Positions 28,980 to 40,682 of a stretch of 64,000 nucleotides of DNA are shown here, one piece after another (the stretch's first letter is position 1; every line of letters begins with the position of its first letter). Both the position numbers and the translations under genes were made by a program. The notes under the pieces are model-generated. The model was not told the DNA's origin and ran no database searches. It was given only the letters and a program-made list of their open reading frames with translations. Source of the DNA: Vespa crabro (taxonomy: Eukaryota; Arthropoda; Insecta; Hymenoptera; Vespidae); NCBI RefSeq assembly GCF_910589235.1, contig NC_060955.1, positions 903,501 through 967,500 of the forward strand, read 5' to 3'.

Positions 28980-29420
28980 TATATAATGTGAAAGTTACAG
29001 TATATGTATATCTAGTTATATTGAAATAATTATTAATTTTATTGATAGAATTATTATAGTGATTCTTTTTTGGTAATAAATATAAAAAGTTATTTAATTT
29101 ATAATTGTAATATAAGAAGGATGAAAATAATTTACTTCTTATATTAAAATTTAAGTGATTAAATATTTATACTACATAAATTAATAATTTAAAAGTATAT
29201 ATATGTATATATATTAAAAATTGAATAAAATATTATTTAATATAAATAAATTATTCTTATTTATTTATATTGTAATTAAAGATAAATTATTGTACTATTA
29301 ATAGTACAATAAGTCTAAAGCTTATTTATATAAAAAAATAACATTTTAATATTTCCAACATAAATTATATTAATTAATTTTTCTAACGAAAAAGATAAAA
29401 TAGAAAGATTAAAATACAAA
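28980..29420. other. Very AT-rich segment with a perfect 26-bp palindrome
   Basis: GC bases are almost absent. The palindrome lies at 29287-29312; its left arm is ttattgtactatt and the right arm is the exact complement with no spacer. No coding potential is seen. Confidence 0.8.
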
Positions 29421-29559
29421 CTAATAAACACACACACGTACAAATACGCAAATACAAACGTATACATTATGAGACATAAAAGTTATGAAGCATTAACGAG
29501 ATGCTTTCATGTTATAATCGGATAAAACATGAATCGTAGTGTAAGAAGGTATATTTTAA

Positions 29560-29564
<5 letters not shown>

Positions 29565-29618
<54 letters not shown>
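29565..29618. repeat. (AT)n microsatellite
   Basis: AT run of about 43 bases followed by gtatatataca. Confidence 0.95.
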
Positions 29619-31550
29619 CACATATCTACATACATCTATACATCGTAAATCTCGTAAGAGGCGTCTCAAAGGGTTATTTTTCCCATGGATGATAATGAAG
29701 ATTATAATGCGAGAATGATTCGTATGGGTATGTGGGTGCTTACGTGGTCACATTCCTTTCGAATTTTGTTGATCATTTCGTAGAACGCGAAGGGGTAGGT
29801 AGTGTTGTCGAATACGAACGATCAATCGTATTCATCTTTTGAGTTTTCGATATTCATGATGATCGTCAATCCTTTTCGTCCTTCCAAATACGATTAATTC
29901 TAACTTTAATACAGTTGACTCAGGACTTCAAATGAATTTAATAGAGTTTCCACAATCTTTTATAATCTTTCATATCTTTTAAAGTCGTTTAATGAAATTC
30001 GATTTATTTATACAGAGCAAACGGATAGTTAATATTTCATAATGCAATTTCTTTTTCGTGTCAACGAAAAAAAAAATATATATATATATATATATTTTTT
30101 AAATTTTTGTTTTTTCTTTTTTTTTTTTTTTGTTTTTTTGAATATACAAATGATAAAATTTGATTTAGTATAATTGTAGTATATAATTTTAATATTGTTA
30201 TACTAAATATATCACATTTGTAATAGTATCGTATCGCGTTAAAGATAATTTATACCGAAAGTAAGATAAAAGAAAAAAACAAAGACGAAGAGGAAGAAAA
30301 AAAAATTGCAATCGAACGAAGGCAGATACAAGTACGTATGTTAATATAGTATGAATATAAATATATGACAGACTTGAAAAGTTACATGGCATTTAAATAA
30401 AGTTAACCGGAGTAACGCGAGGATAAAGAGAGAAATTTGTCTTTCTCGAGACAGCTGTTCTCCCTGATTCGCAGAAAAATCGATTCCAAACAAGGTAAAG
30501 TATTAAATCCTGTTGGCGAAACGTGTGTAGGGTTAAACGTTTACGTGACGTGCATGAAAAATGATTTCTTTGTTTCAAGTTCATTGTTCCCAGAAGGATT
30601 CGTGTTAAAAATTTTTCAAGAATTGACGAGTGTCTTTTAAAAAGGACCGCCGTATTAATATCTTTTAATGGCCTAATTGTAAGCGCAAACATTATAATAA
30701 AGAGGCGTCGAAAGAACGAGCTTGTTTCAATTGATCAAATTTTCTGTTTTTCTTTTCTTTCATTAATTTTTTTTCTACCTTCGATTTCAACAAATATATT
30801 AGGCCATTTTTTAAACCATGTCCCATCTGTCTCACCCCATAGAAAATGAAGGCTACAATTTGCGCCTTACGATAAATGCTGCCCTATCCTTGGCACTTCA
30901 CAGAGATTCACGATCGACGACATCCTTTGATCATCGATTATAGGATTTATCGAAAGAACTTCGTAACATATACTCACATATGTATATATGTTAATTTTGA
31001 TTGGATCAGATACTTCTTCAGCCTTCTCTTCGAGTACTTTCACTTTTTTCTTCCTTTTTTTTTTTTTTTTTTGTTAACATTGACACACGAGCTCGTCATC
31101 GTCATAGTAATCGTCATCGTCGCACGTTTACACGAACTAAGATAAATTGTTGACATTCGCCTACTCACGTAAGATGAGTAGTATGCGGCCAACGAATAAT
31201 TACACCACATCCTGCTTACGCGAGCACGTATAATAACAACGATAAGGTGCAAGAGCTCGGCATGATGAAGCTTGCCTAACTCGGAGATTACTAAATCAAA
31301 TGTTTCTTTCTAAGTCACGTTCTAAAAAAATAGGAAGGAATACAATAATTCTCTTTTTTTTTTCTTTTTATTTTCACTTTTTTTTATCCTTTCTTCTTTT
31401 TTCCCCGTTTTTTTTTTTTCTTTTTCCTTATTCACAGTTTTATGATCGAGAGTTATCATCTTCTTACCAAATATGACTAGAACGAGAATGAACGTTCGCG
31501 GGTGTAGTGACATCATCGTGAGTCACGTATTTAATACTTTTTTCTTTTAG

Positions 31551-31589
<39 letters not shown>

Positions 31590-32199
31590 ATATTTACTAA
31601 ACATTACAACTATTTATTTATTCATTTATTCATTGATCACTGGATAGAGTAGAATACTCGATCGTCCTACAAAAAACATTCGTCCTACATGTATCTATAA
31701 ATTATTAATGAAAATAATATATAAAAATAGAAATAAACGTTTGTCTATCTTCGAGAGGATGATTATTTTGATATAATAACGAAGAATTAAAAATCACGAT
31801 TGAAAAGTTCGATAATGGAAAATGATAGGAAAAATGTGTGTTAGATTAGATCGAAAGAAATCGAATAAATGGATGTGGATATGTATATCCAATGTGAAGA
31901 GGTAATTTTTGAAGATGAAAATGTTAAAACTCGTATAGAGAATATTCGGAGTGTGTGTTTTGCCGATGGCCGATGGCGTCGGTGTCTAAATCAGGCACCC
32001 CCTGGAGTTAATAAAAATCTTGTACATAGTACGCGAGAGAGACCCTCGAAAGGAACCCTGGGCCAACGGAGGTTCTTACACCCAAAGCAAAGGAGGCATC
32101 AGCACCAACGGCATCTGTGCTCCTACGTTATCTTCCCGTTTGGCTTCGAGCCAATTTCAATGTCGTGTCCCTTTTGCTATTTCTCTCTTTCTATTTCTC

Positions 32200-32262
32200 T
32201 CTCTTTCTCTTTCTCTTTCTCTTTCTCTTTCTCTTTCTCTTTCTCTTTCTCTTTCTCTTTCC
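32200..32262. repeat. (CTTTCT)n hexanucleotide repeat
   Basis: About ten perfect six-base units make all three plus-strand frames open (Phe-Ser or Ser-Leu repeats). The frames are repeat artefacts. Confidence 0.95.
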
Positions 32263-33007
32263 TTCAACGTTATATCCCTTGCAGACTGCTCGAGAGCAAG
32301 GTTATTTTCGAGTTAGCGAACTGCTCGCGCAATAACGGATTCGAATCGTTCATCCACGTCTGCTGCTAGACTACTAGCTAAACTAAAGAAGAGTAGTTGT
32401 GAATATTACGCAATAGAATTCGTCTATGTATACATGTATGTATATATGTATATATGTATGTACTTACGTTCTATCCTTCTCCGTAATGGAGATCAAACAG
32501 AGATGTTTGAATATGCGTATGTGTATCTCGGAATATACATTGAGAAAAGTATAATACAGGATGAAAGATTTCCGGTTCCAAAATATCATTTTCAACTATT
32601 GTATATAGGTATAATATATAAGATGCTATTCAAGGATATTCATATATTAAACGATAAAGCTATCGATTTACTTTATCGTTTAATTTATCGGATATGTATC
32701 AATTTTAACACGTTGACTTCCCAAAGAATAGTTATCAATATCTTGCTATTTTTAACATTTATTTAATTACGTAATAATGAGCAAAGAATTTCGATTGATC
32801 TAATTGTCATGAATTCGATTCTGGTAAAAAAAAAAAAAGAAAAGATATTTCAAATCCGTCAATTTTATTTTCTTTTTTCTTCCTTTTTTTTTTCTACAAA
32901 ATTCGCCGGTAGTTCAAGTGTCATAAAGGCAAAGAAATCATTGATTTTATAATCGTAATCACGGTCAATCGTTTATCTTATATTTCAATGATATTATATA
33001 ATTATTA

Positions 33008-33008
33008 A

Positions 33009-33092
<84 letters not shown>
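33008..33092. repeat. (TAA)n trinucleotide repeat, about 28 units
   Basis: A pure TAA run of 85 bases, the longest trinucleotide array in the window. Read on the minus strand it gives poly-Tyr or poly-Leu. Confidence 0.97.
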
Positions 33093-33095
<3 letters not shown>

Positions 33096-33792
33096 AAAAA
33101 GGAGTAAGAAAAAGGCGAAAGAAAAGTCGAAGAAGTTTCAGAAGCAAAAAAAAACCTGGTAAAAAAGTCGTATGAATCCGTCATTGAGATGATTTCTTCT
33201 CTTCCTCCTCCCTTCTCTCTCTCACTCTCTCTCACACACATACACTCTCTGTCTCTTTCCCTCTTGACTTTCCTTCCTCTCAAGTTGGACATATCAAAGG
33301 GCGGCTCGCGCCGCTTAAATATCCTCTTTGTATCGGGCATCGGTCTTCTCTGCGATTCAGACCGCGCGCTGAGGGAAGAACTGGAGGTGAAGGAGGTGAA
33401 GGAGGAGCGGCACGAAACTGCGCTTTTTAGGTCTTCCACGTGTACACACGCATATACACACCCATACATATACCATACAGCATAAAACGCGATTCAATTC
33501 GGGCAATGGCACTCCCTAGTTTTATTATCCGTCTTCCGACACTTACACTTACCGATTGGTTACTTATATTTTACATTTTATATTCTAATTACATATGCAT
33601 TATTAATTTTTTTTTTTACGCACGTATTTACACGTATTTTCATTCTCGATAAAATTAATTTTTAATCCGAATCCTCGTAATATTTATAATGTATGTTCTA
33701 ATTTTGTTAAAGGTTTGCGTACTTATTCCCACATGCACTGTATTCTCTTTCGATAATTAATTTTTCACCTAAGCCTTCGTGATATTTATAAA

Positions 33793-33794
<2 letters not shown>

Positions 33795-33837
<43 letters not shown>
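33795..33837. repeat. Poly(A) tract, 43 bases
   Basis: A pure A run with no obvious retroelement body before it; it could also be an assembly-sensitive homopolymer. Confidence 0.95.
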
Positions 33838-33839
<2 letters not shown>

Positions 33840-35605
33840 ATTAGGTCGATGTAATCGTTGTAAATTTTTTGCTTTTTAAGTCCACAATAATCAAAGGACT
33901 GTCAAAATATGATTAACTGCATACGCATTTGTTTGTTATCTATGCAATTATCGTATTAATTTAATCTATTAATTAAATCGGTATAAATTAATATTACACC
34001 GATGTTTAAATAAAGAAAGAAGAAAAATATTATAGAATTGTAATAAAATATAATGACCGGTGTAATTCTGTTTTTGTAAAAAAAAAAAAAAAGAAGAAAA
34101 AAAAGAAAGAAAAAGAAAAAAAAAGAAAGGAGAACAACAAGAAAAAAATTCAACGTTTTAAAAAGAAATTAGATTACGAAGATAATTATTCAAATGATTT
34201 GAAATTTTCTAATTGTGCTCAGTAACAAGAGAAAATGTTGAATGTTTATTAGAGGGAACACACGTACACGTACACATACACGCTTATTTTACTTACGATT
34301 GCACATTCGAAGAAAAGAAAAAAAGGAGGAGGAGGAAAATAAGAGTGCGTACCTCCTGGCAATAATAACCATTAAGGCGTGAGAGAATGCGATGGCTGAC
34401 GTCACTCATTCAGCATTCCCTATCCATCGGAGAAGGCTGACGAGCTCAGCCTTTCGAAGGCTTCTTCTAAATCCTTCTGAATCGAAATATTATGCATTAT
34501 ATTCATTCCACCTCTTAGAATTTTCATGCATCGAAAACAAAATAAGGAAGGAAAGAAGATACAAAGGGTGGGCCTAAAAGTAACCTAATCGGTTAATCCT
34601 TTCTTCAAAACATTTTTTTAAAATACAATTCGAAATGTGAGAAAGTTTCTAAGCTTGTTTGCGGTTTCACGATTCGACAAAAAAAAAAAAAAAAAAGAAA
34701 AAAAAAATGAAAAAGGAAAACAAACATTCTCGGAAAAGGAAGTATATATGTGATTTTTGAAAATCATTTGAAACCTTTGGAAATCTTCCCGTTTCAATCA
34801 AACTTAAAACACGAAAAAATTTGTCAAGTATTATCGTTCGTCTCGCTAAGCGATTCGAAAACATTTTCGAAAAAACTTTAGAAAAATGAAAAATGCCCGT
34901 GAAATTTCGTGATTATTCCTCTAAGAGAAGATTACTTTTCTCACCATTGGAGATAGTGGGAGGCGGATTTTGAGAAAAAAAAAAAAAAAAAAAAAAAGAA
35001 AAGTTTCCCGGAACAAACAAAGACGAGAAAGTTTTATGATGCCAGGAAGGTGGGGAGACGCAGAAGAGGAGTGTGGGAGGAAGGGGAGAGGGTTATGGTG
35101 ATACGATCGATAAGAAAGAATTCTCGGAAGCTTCCCTTTTCTTAGCTTTTGTCTTAATGTTACATGTTCCTGCCTAATTGTTTTCTCTTATGGAGAAATA
35201 AAACAAAACAAAACAAAAAACCCATGAAAAGAGAAGGGAAAAAGAGAAGAAGGGAAGAAGAAGGGAAAGAAAATAGAAGTGAACAAATTGCAAATAAAAA
35301 TTAAAATTGGTCCTCCCGTCGTCTCTCGTCCGAGGGATTTAAAGGAAGACGAATAAAAAGAAAAAGAAAAGAAACAAAAAAAGAAGAAGAAGAAGAAAGA
35401 AAAGAAAAGTGCCTTTCGTTTGATCAGCAAGCGAAAATGTTCTCTTAGAAAAAGAGATGGTTAAATTTAGATCAAAACGTTGATCGCCTTGCACCCAGAA
35501 TCCCTTTCTCGATCGAGAGATTCAAGTTCCCTTTGGATAAATATTGTAAGGAGATCCTCCTTTCGCTACCATTTCTATCTGCTACTTCGAAGTGAAGGAT
35601 ATAGT

Positions 35606-35606
<1 letters not shown>

Positions 35607-35645
<39 letters not shown>
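35607..35645. repeat. (GA)n microsatellite
   Basis: Pure AG run of about 38 bases. Confidence 0.95.
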
Positions 35646-35648
<3 letters not shown>

Positions 35649-35861
35649 GATGATCTTATTTTAATACGATCGGATGTAAATAATACTTCATCGAAGGCCA
35701 AAAATATTTTACTTTATTATAGGTTGGTTTTATTGGCAAATGGAAGATTTGGAAAATACGCAAATATGTAATTCTCTCTCTCTCTCTCTTTCTCTAACGA
35801 GATTTCTTATATTATTGGTTACTCGACAAGTATAACGTATGTATGCGAATCTGTGAATGTG

Positions 35862-35896
<35 letters not shown>

Positions 35897-38524
35897 ATAT
35901 GTATGTATCATCAGGACTCGTGACGAATCGTGTAAAAATAAGTTTGAACGTATATGCATCGTAATAGTTTTTGACTAATGATAAAGATGTTCTGGTTAGC
36001 TAACGTACTCTAATCCCATTATGTCATTTCTATTATAAAAAGATTGACTTTGTTTTATCGAGAGCGTCATAGTTCAAGCGAGCAAACAAGTAAGTAAATA
36101 AACAAACAAATCCCAATAAATAAACAAGTAAGCGTATATGAGATAACGTCTACGTTTAAAATTACCTATTTCTGATTCTGAAAGGAACAGCGGAAAAGTC
36201 ACAATTGTCTATACTCTGATATTTTCAAGATACACAAAATATATGTATATACATATATATGCATGCATACTTATAACATACGTAACGCCGTTAGAGAATT
36301 TACGAATCGTCCTGTGATTTATATGATACAAAGGCTGACCGTTTATAACTCACCAGATATATATACATATATATGTGTGTATGTATATATATATACATGT
36401 ACTAAAATGATACATGCATATCTTGGACCTCTCTGCAAGATAAAGCGAGATTGACGCTTACTCGTAAATAATTTTTAAAAGAAGAAGAAAAAAAAAACAA
36501 GGACACATTTATCCTTGATTTTATTAAAGCGATCTAAATATATTTAATTTTTAATTCTCTGATACAGATTAACTCATTAAAAATTCAAGACAATATCGTA
36601 TCTCGGTCAGATAGATTTTTCTCGTGTATGTATAATAATATAATCAGATTAAATTCGTCATATTTGAATGGAAACGTAAAATTTCTATTATCGTTTATTT
36701 TGCTTTATAAACTTTCCTATCACGTGGAAATTGTGAACGAGAACAAGGCAATTTAATCATATATCCACGTTACTATGTAGCGCGCGAATCATGCGAAAAT
36801 ATGCATGCATATTTCGGTCTGTCTCTCTTCCTCTCGCCCTCACTGGATGAGTATAAGGATGACGTGTCCGTGGGATAGCCGAGCTGTTGGTAGCAAAGGC
36901 AGTTTTTCTTTTCCTTTTCTTTTTTCTTCCCTTTCTTGTTCCTTTTTTTCTTTTCTTTTTTTTTTTTTCTTTTTTCTTTTCGCCGATCGTCCTCTACAGT
37001 CTGTATTACAGTCTGTGACATCATCGATATCGGACCTAGCGTCGTGTGCCTAATGCAAAATAAAGTTTGCGGTTTTTGATCACGTCCGTTATGTCTCCTT
37101 TGCACGTTCGTCACGCATACTTTGCGACTTCGTCTCTTTTTTCTGATCGAAAGAAAAGGGAGAAAAATAAAAACAACAAACAAACAGACAAAACAAAAAA
37201 GAATACACTCAAACGCCACACGTACGCACGCACAAACGAAATTGATGAGACACGTTTTTCGTCCTCTCGCAATTGTCTCTCTTCGTACTCGTTCCATCAT
37301 AAACGCCAACGATGGCGATTATTCGATCATATACGTGATCGCCTTATATACAGGAAATTGTTATCCCTTATCGTCGAGAAATAATTTATTATTCGGTAAG
37401 TAAGGTCTGATGAATTGAAAAAAAAAAGAAAGACGAAAATGAATAAAAAGAAAAAAAAAAAAAAAAAAGAAGAAATAACAACAGCGAGAAAAGATTTACG
37501 TGGAAAAAACGGAACAAGGTCGTCACGAATATCCTAATTTCGATGTGTCGAATGAATCGCTAGAGAAACCACACCTTTGTATGATCAATTCGTTAAATGG
37601 GGGAAAAAAAAATAGGTCATCCTAACTCTATCACTCTAAATAGATTTCTCTTAGTCCTTTAGTTTGATCATTTTCTCGAACAAAGGGACATTGTGTTTAG
37701 ACGAAATATCTAAGTTTTTCGATAATACGTTCGACGAGATTAATGGTCGATCGAAGGAGTTCTTACGATCGTACAATTCCCATCATTCTCTTTGTTTTTT
37801 TTTTGTTTTTTTTTTGTGCTTTTACTTAAGGCATAATCCACACAGAAAGGAAATAAAAGACAAAAAAAAAGAATAAGAATAGAGAAAAATGGACGTTCTT
37901 CCGGTGGATAAAACATGTATCTTGAGTGAAATAGTCTATAGACTAGTTCAGGGTGAAAGTGGATTAATCTATGGGACACCATGGCGCCTTCCATGTGGAT
38001 AAAAGCTGAGTCGTTGCTAAGGGACTTGTGGGGTTGCTAGCTAATTGGAAGCTGGCCTGCGTAGGTTGTATGTAGTGGTAGTAGAAGCTTGACCGACCAT
38101 TAGCCCGGATTCATAGCCGGCTTCTGTATATTATTTTGATCAAATATTATCTCCGACTATTATTCTTCGAGTGTATATTATAAATGATCGTTTTTGATGA
38201 ACGATTGGTAAAATGATATGTTAAATAATTCAATGGTGTCGATGCGTTCTTTATATATTTCATATGTATACATGGGCAGTATTATTATCAGACAATTAAT
38301 TTTTCCATCGAGATTACATGTATATATATATATATGTTTCTAGACGATATTGTCATATATAGAGGGAACGTTTCAACATTTTTCATTTACCCCGATAGGT
38401 CAGGCGAGATTGCCGGGAGTATGCATAACTATGAATATTCCTATGCCTTGTGATAAGAGGTTTGAGGTAATGGTGTTAACGTGTGGCGACTTGATGTCGT
38501 GGAATGACAAATATATACATACAT

Positions 38525-38529
38525 TAATG

Positions 38530-38568
<39 letters not shown>
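38525..38568. repeat. (AT)n microsatellite
   Basis: AT run about 0.8 kb upstream of the first visible IgSF exon. Confidence 0.95.
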
Positions 38569-38700
38569 TTTACATATATGTATGTATGTATATATACGTA
38601 AAAAGAAAAGAGACTAGTGAACCGAGAGGGTTGGCAAGTAGTGCAACCCATTTTTTTCTTGAGGGTGTGGTTCGACCTGTGTATCTGAAAATCGTACAAC

Positions 38701-38745
38701 ATGGTAGTCGTCGTCGTCGCCGCCGCCGCCTTAATAGTAGCAGAG
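38701..38745 (+). other. Signal-peptide-like mini-ORF ending at a splice donor (possible alternative first exon)
   Basis: ATG sits in a good insect start context (gtacaacATGG) and opens MVVVVVAAAALIVAE, a hydrophobic run like a short signal peptide. It is followed at once by GAG|gttagt, a sound splice donor. It lies 632 nt before the first sure exon of the IgSF gene. However, it ends in phase 0 and that exon needs phase 1, so a direct join would be out of frame. The GTC/GCC codons also look like a trinucleotide repeat. It may be chance. Confidence 0.2.
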
Positions 38746-38999
38746 GTTAGTTAGAAATGGCGAACCTTAAAAAAAGAAAAAAAAAAAGAAAAAAAAAAGA
38801 AAAAACGAGGTTAAACCGAGTATAGACACGAAACTGTTAAGAGGCGTGGAACCTCTTATTTCATATCTTCTTGGACATCTTTGATAGGATTTATTCATTT
38901 TTATTTGGCCAATTACCTTGTTCGTAACGTGTGGAAATAAATCGTTGATAGATGGATGAAAGAGGAAGGCAGCCATTGTCGAAGCAAGGATTGGCTATG

Positions 39000-39002
<3 letters not shown>

Positions 39003-39066
<64 letters not shown>

Positions 39067-39080
39067 CTTGCTCTTTCTAG
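39003..39080. repeat. (CT)n microsatellite ending in an acceptor-like tag
   Basis: CT repeats over 39003-39064 run into cttgctctttctag at 39067-39080. That is a strong pyrimidine-rich acceptor context, but the sequence after it has no frame that joins the next exon in phase. Confidence 0.85.
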
Positions 39081-39377
39081 TCGTCGTCGTGTATTATTAG
39101 AATCTCTGATGTGCTTATACACAGGCTGTCCTGAAATCAGGCTGGCATACGTGGACTAGAAATCTAATTTCAACTTCGTGCACCCGGTTCGTGGTATTTG
39201 GTAAACGAATCGTTTCGTGCCTTCTGCGTAATCAAATCTGTGCCGAGAGCCGAGAACGGGTCATGATCGTTTATATATCGCATCTTTGAAAACTTGAAAT
39301 TTTCGATTAATATCAATGATTCTCTTCCCACGGATTTCTTATACAATACGTTTATTTCTATTATTATGGATTTTTAG

Positions 39378-39587
39378 GCTGGTGTAAACCGTCATCGAAG
39401 AACTTTGAGGATCTCGATTACAACGATGACGCACAGGCCGAAGACAGTGAGGATTATTCTCAAAACGACGATGAAGGTGATTCTCCGGATACCATCGAGG
39501 AACCACCACAAATTAAATCGAATCCGGAGAGTAAACGCGTACGAAGTGGAACTACCGTTATGCTGCCTTGTCTGACATCGAATGCAG
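39378..39587 (+). CDS. IgSF gene, first visible exon: acidic leader and first half of Ig1
   Basis: The acceptor is TTTTTAG at 39371-39377 and the donor is gttcgt from 39588. The exon opens in phase 1: two bases finish a codon, then TGG at 39380. It encodes WCKPSSKNFEDLDYNDD, a long Asp/Glu-rich stretch, and then the B strand of Ig1 with Cys65 (VMLPCL). The upstream frame closes quickly at TGA 39317-39319, so translation must arrive from another exon. The residues just after a signal-peptide cleavage site would be expected about here. Confidence 0.9.
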
Positions 39588-40626
39588 GTTCGTAAAAAAG
39601 AAGAGAAAAAAAAAAAACAAAAAAAAAGCAGAAAAAGAATGGACGAAAAAACAAAAAAAAAAAGATTCTTTTTCTTTTAACCAATTTATAAATCCTCGCA
39701 ATTATCCAACTTACCTATTTTTCCCGATAAATGAATAAACGAGTCATTAGCTTTTTTTTTTTTTTTTTTATTCCTTATTAATAATAACGTTATACTTATC
39801 AAAATTATACATCTGTTACAAAAAATTCGTTAAAAATATCGTTGTAAAATAATTCAAATATAGAAGACGATATTTTATAATATAACACGTAATTTTATAT
39901 GTTCGTTGTAATCGCGTCCTTAATAATAACGATGATATACATATATCGATGAATCATCGTCCCTTGAATCTTTTCCAGATTCTTTTGCGGTCGTATGGAA
40001 GAAGGACGACGAGTTTCTCTATAGCGACGATAACGCTTTAACACAGGATAAGAATAGAATCGTTAGAACACCGGATAACAGCTTGGTGATCTACAATACG
40101 ACGGTTAACGACACATCTGACAATTATTCCTGCAGTATTCTAAGCGATAAACCTATTACGATCACGCACAGATTACTCGTCGACCCTCCTAACGATAGAT
40201 CGCCATCGGTTACGACCGTATCGTCATTATCGACGACATCTACGTCATCTTCAGTACCAACAATACGCGTCACACCATCGAATAAGGTAGAAGTCAAACA
40301 GGATCAAAATGTTACCTTGGGTTGTCACACCAGAGTCCAACCACCTCCAAAGGAATTGAAATGGTATCATAAGGTATTGTCGAATTAATTAATTACACAA
40401 ATAATTTATCCGTCAATTATAAAAAGACAAGGTCAAAAGTTATTAAATTATTGAAAGCTAAAAATTCTTAAATTATATTCCAAAATCAATTTACTCTTTT
40501 TCGATATATTTCTTCATTTTCTCCTTTTTTTTTTTTTTTTTTTCTTAATTTACTTATTTAATTATCAGACCAATTCGAAACTTATTTTTGACCGATTCCT
40601 TGTATTTACAGTCCTTCGTCATATCG

Positions 40627-40682
<56 letters not shown>

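Larger units (their letters stand above)
15060..28980. other. Repeat-rich noncoding DNA, no supportable gene
   Basis: Microsatellites dominate, with AT-rich unique sequence between them. No exon with both good codon structure and splice sites was recognised on either strand. It could be intronic to the IgSF gene or intergenic. Confidence 0.55.
29420..38700. other. Repeat-rich noncoding DNA before the IgSF gene
   Basis: Only microsatellites and AT-rich unique sequence were recognised. Open frames near 30393-30692 (minus), 31869-32369 and 32434-32766 (plus) are not repeats throughout, but show no domain or splice context. The missing signal-peptide exon of the IgSF gene may lie here or further left. 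Confidence 0.5.

Noticed and set aside
31869..32766. Two plus-strand frames with some non-repeat sequence
   Set aside because: The first runs into the CTTTCT repeat, the second is Ile/Tyr/Leu-rich as expected from AT-rich DNA. No family resemblance, start context or splice signals were found.
33795..33837. Poly(A) tract as the tail of a retroposed element
   Set aside because: No element body, no target-site duplication and no coding remnant could be found next to it.
38350..38520. Plus-strand frame with mixed composition (GTFQHFSFTPIGQARLPG...) upstream of the IgSF gene
   Set aside because: It looked exon-like, but it has no recognisable domain, no signal peptide and runs into an AT tract; no in-phase donor to the IgSF exon was seen.
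38660..38700. tRNA-like ggttcgacc box
   Set aside because: No A box or acceptor-stem pairing at the right distance; other ggttcga hits (47985) also lack cloverleaf partners.
39081..39160. Possible intermediate exon after the acceptor-like tctag at 39080
   Set aside because: No donor leaves it in phase 1 after a phase 0 entry, and the frames stop quickly (TGA/TAG).
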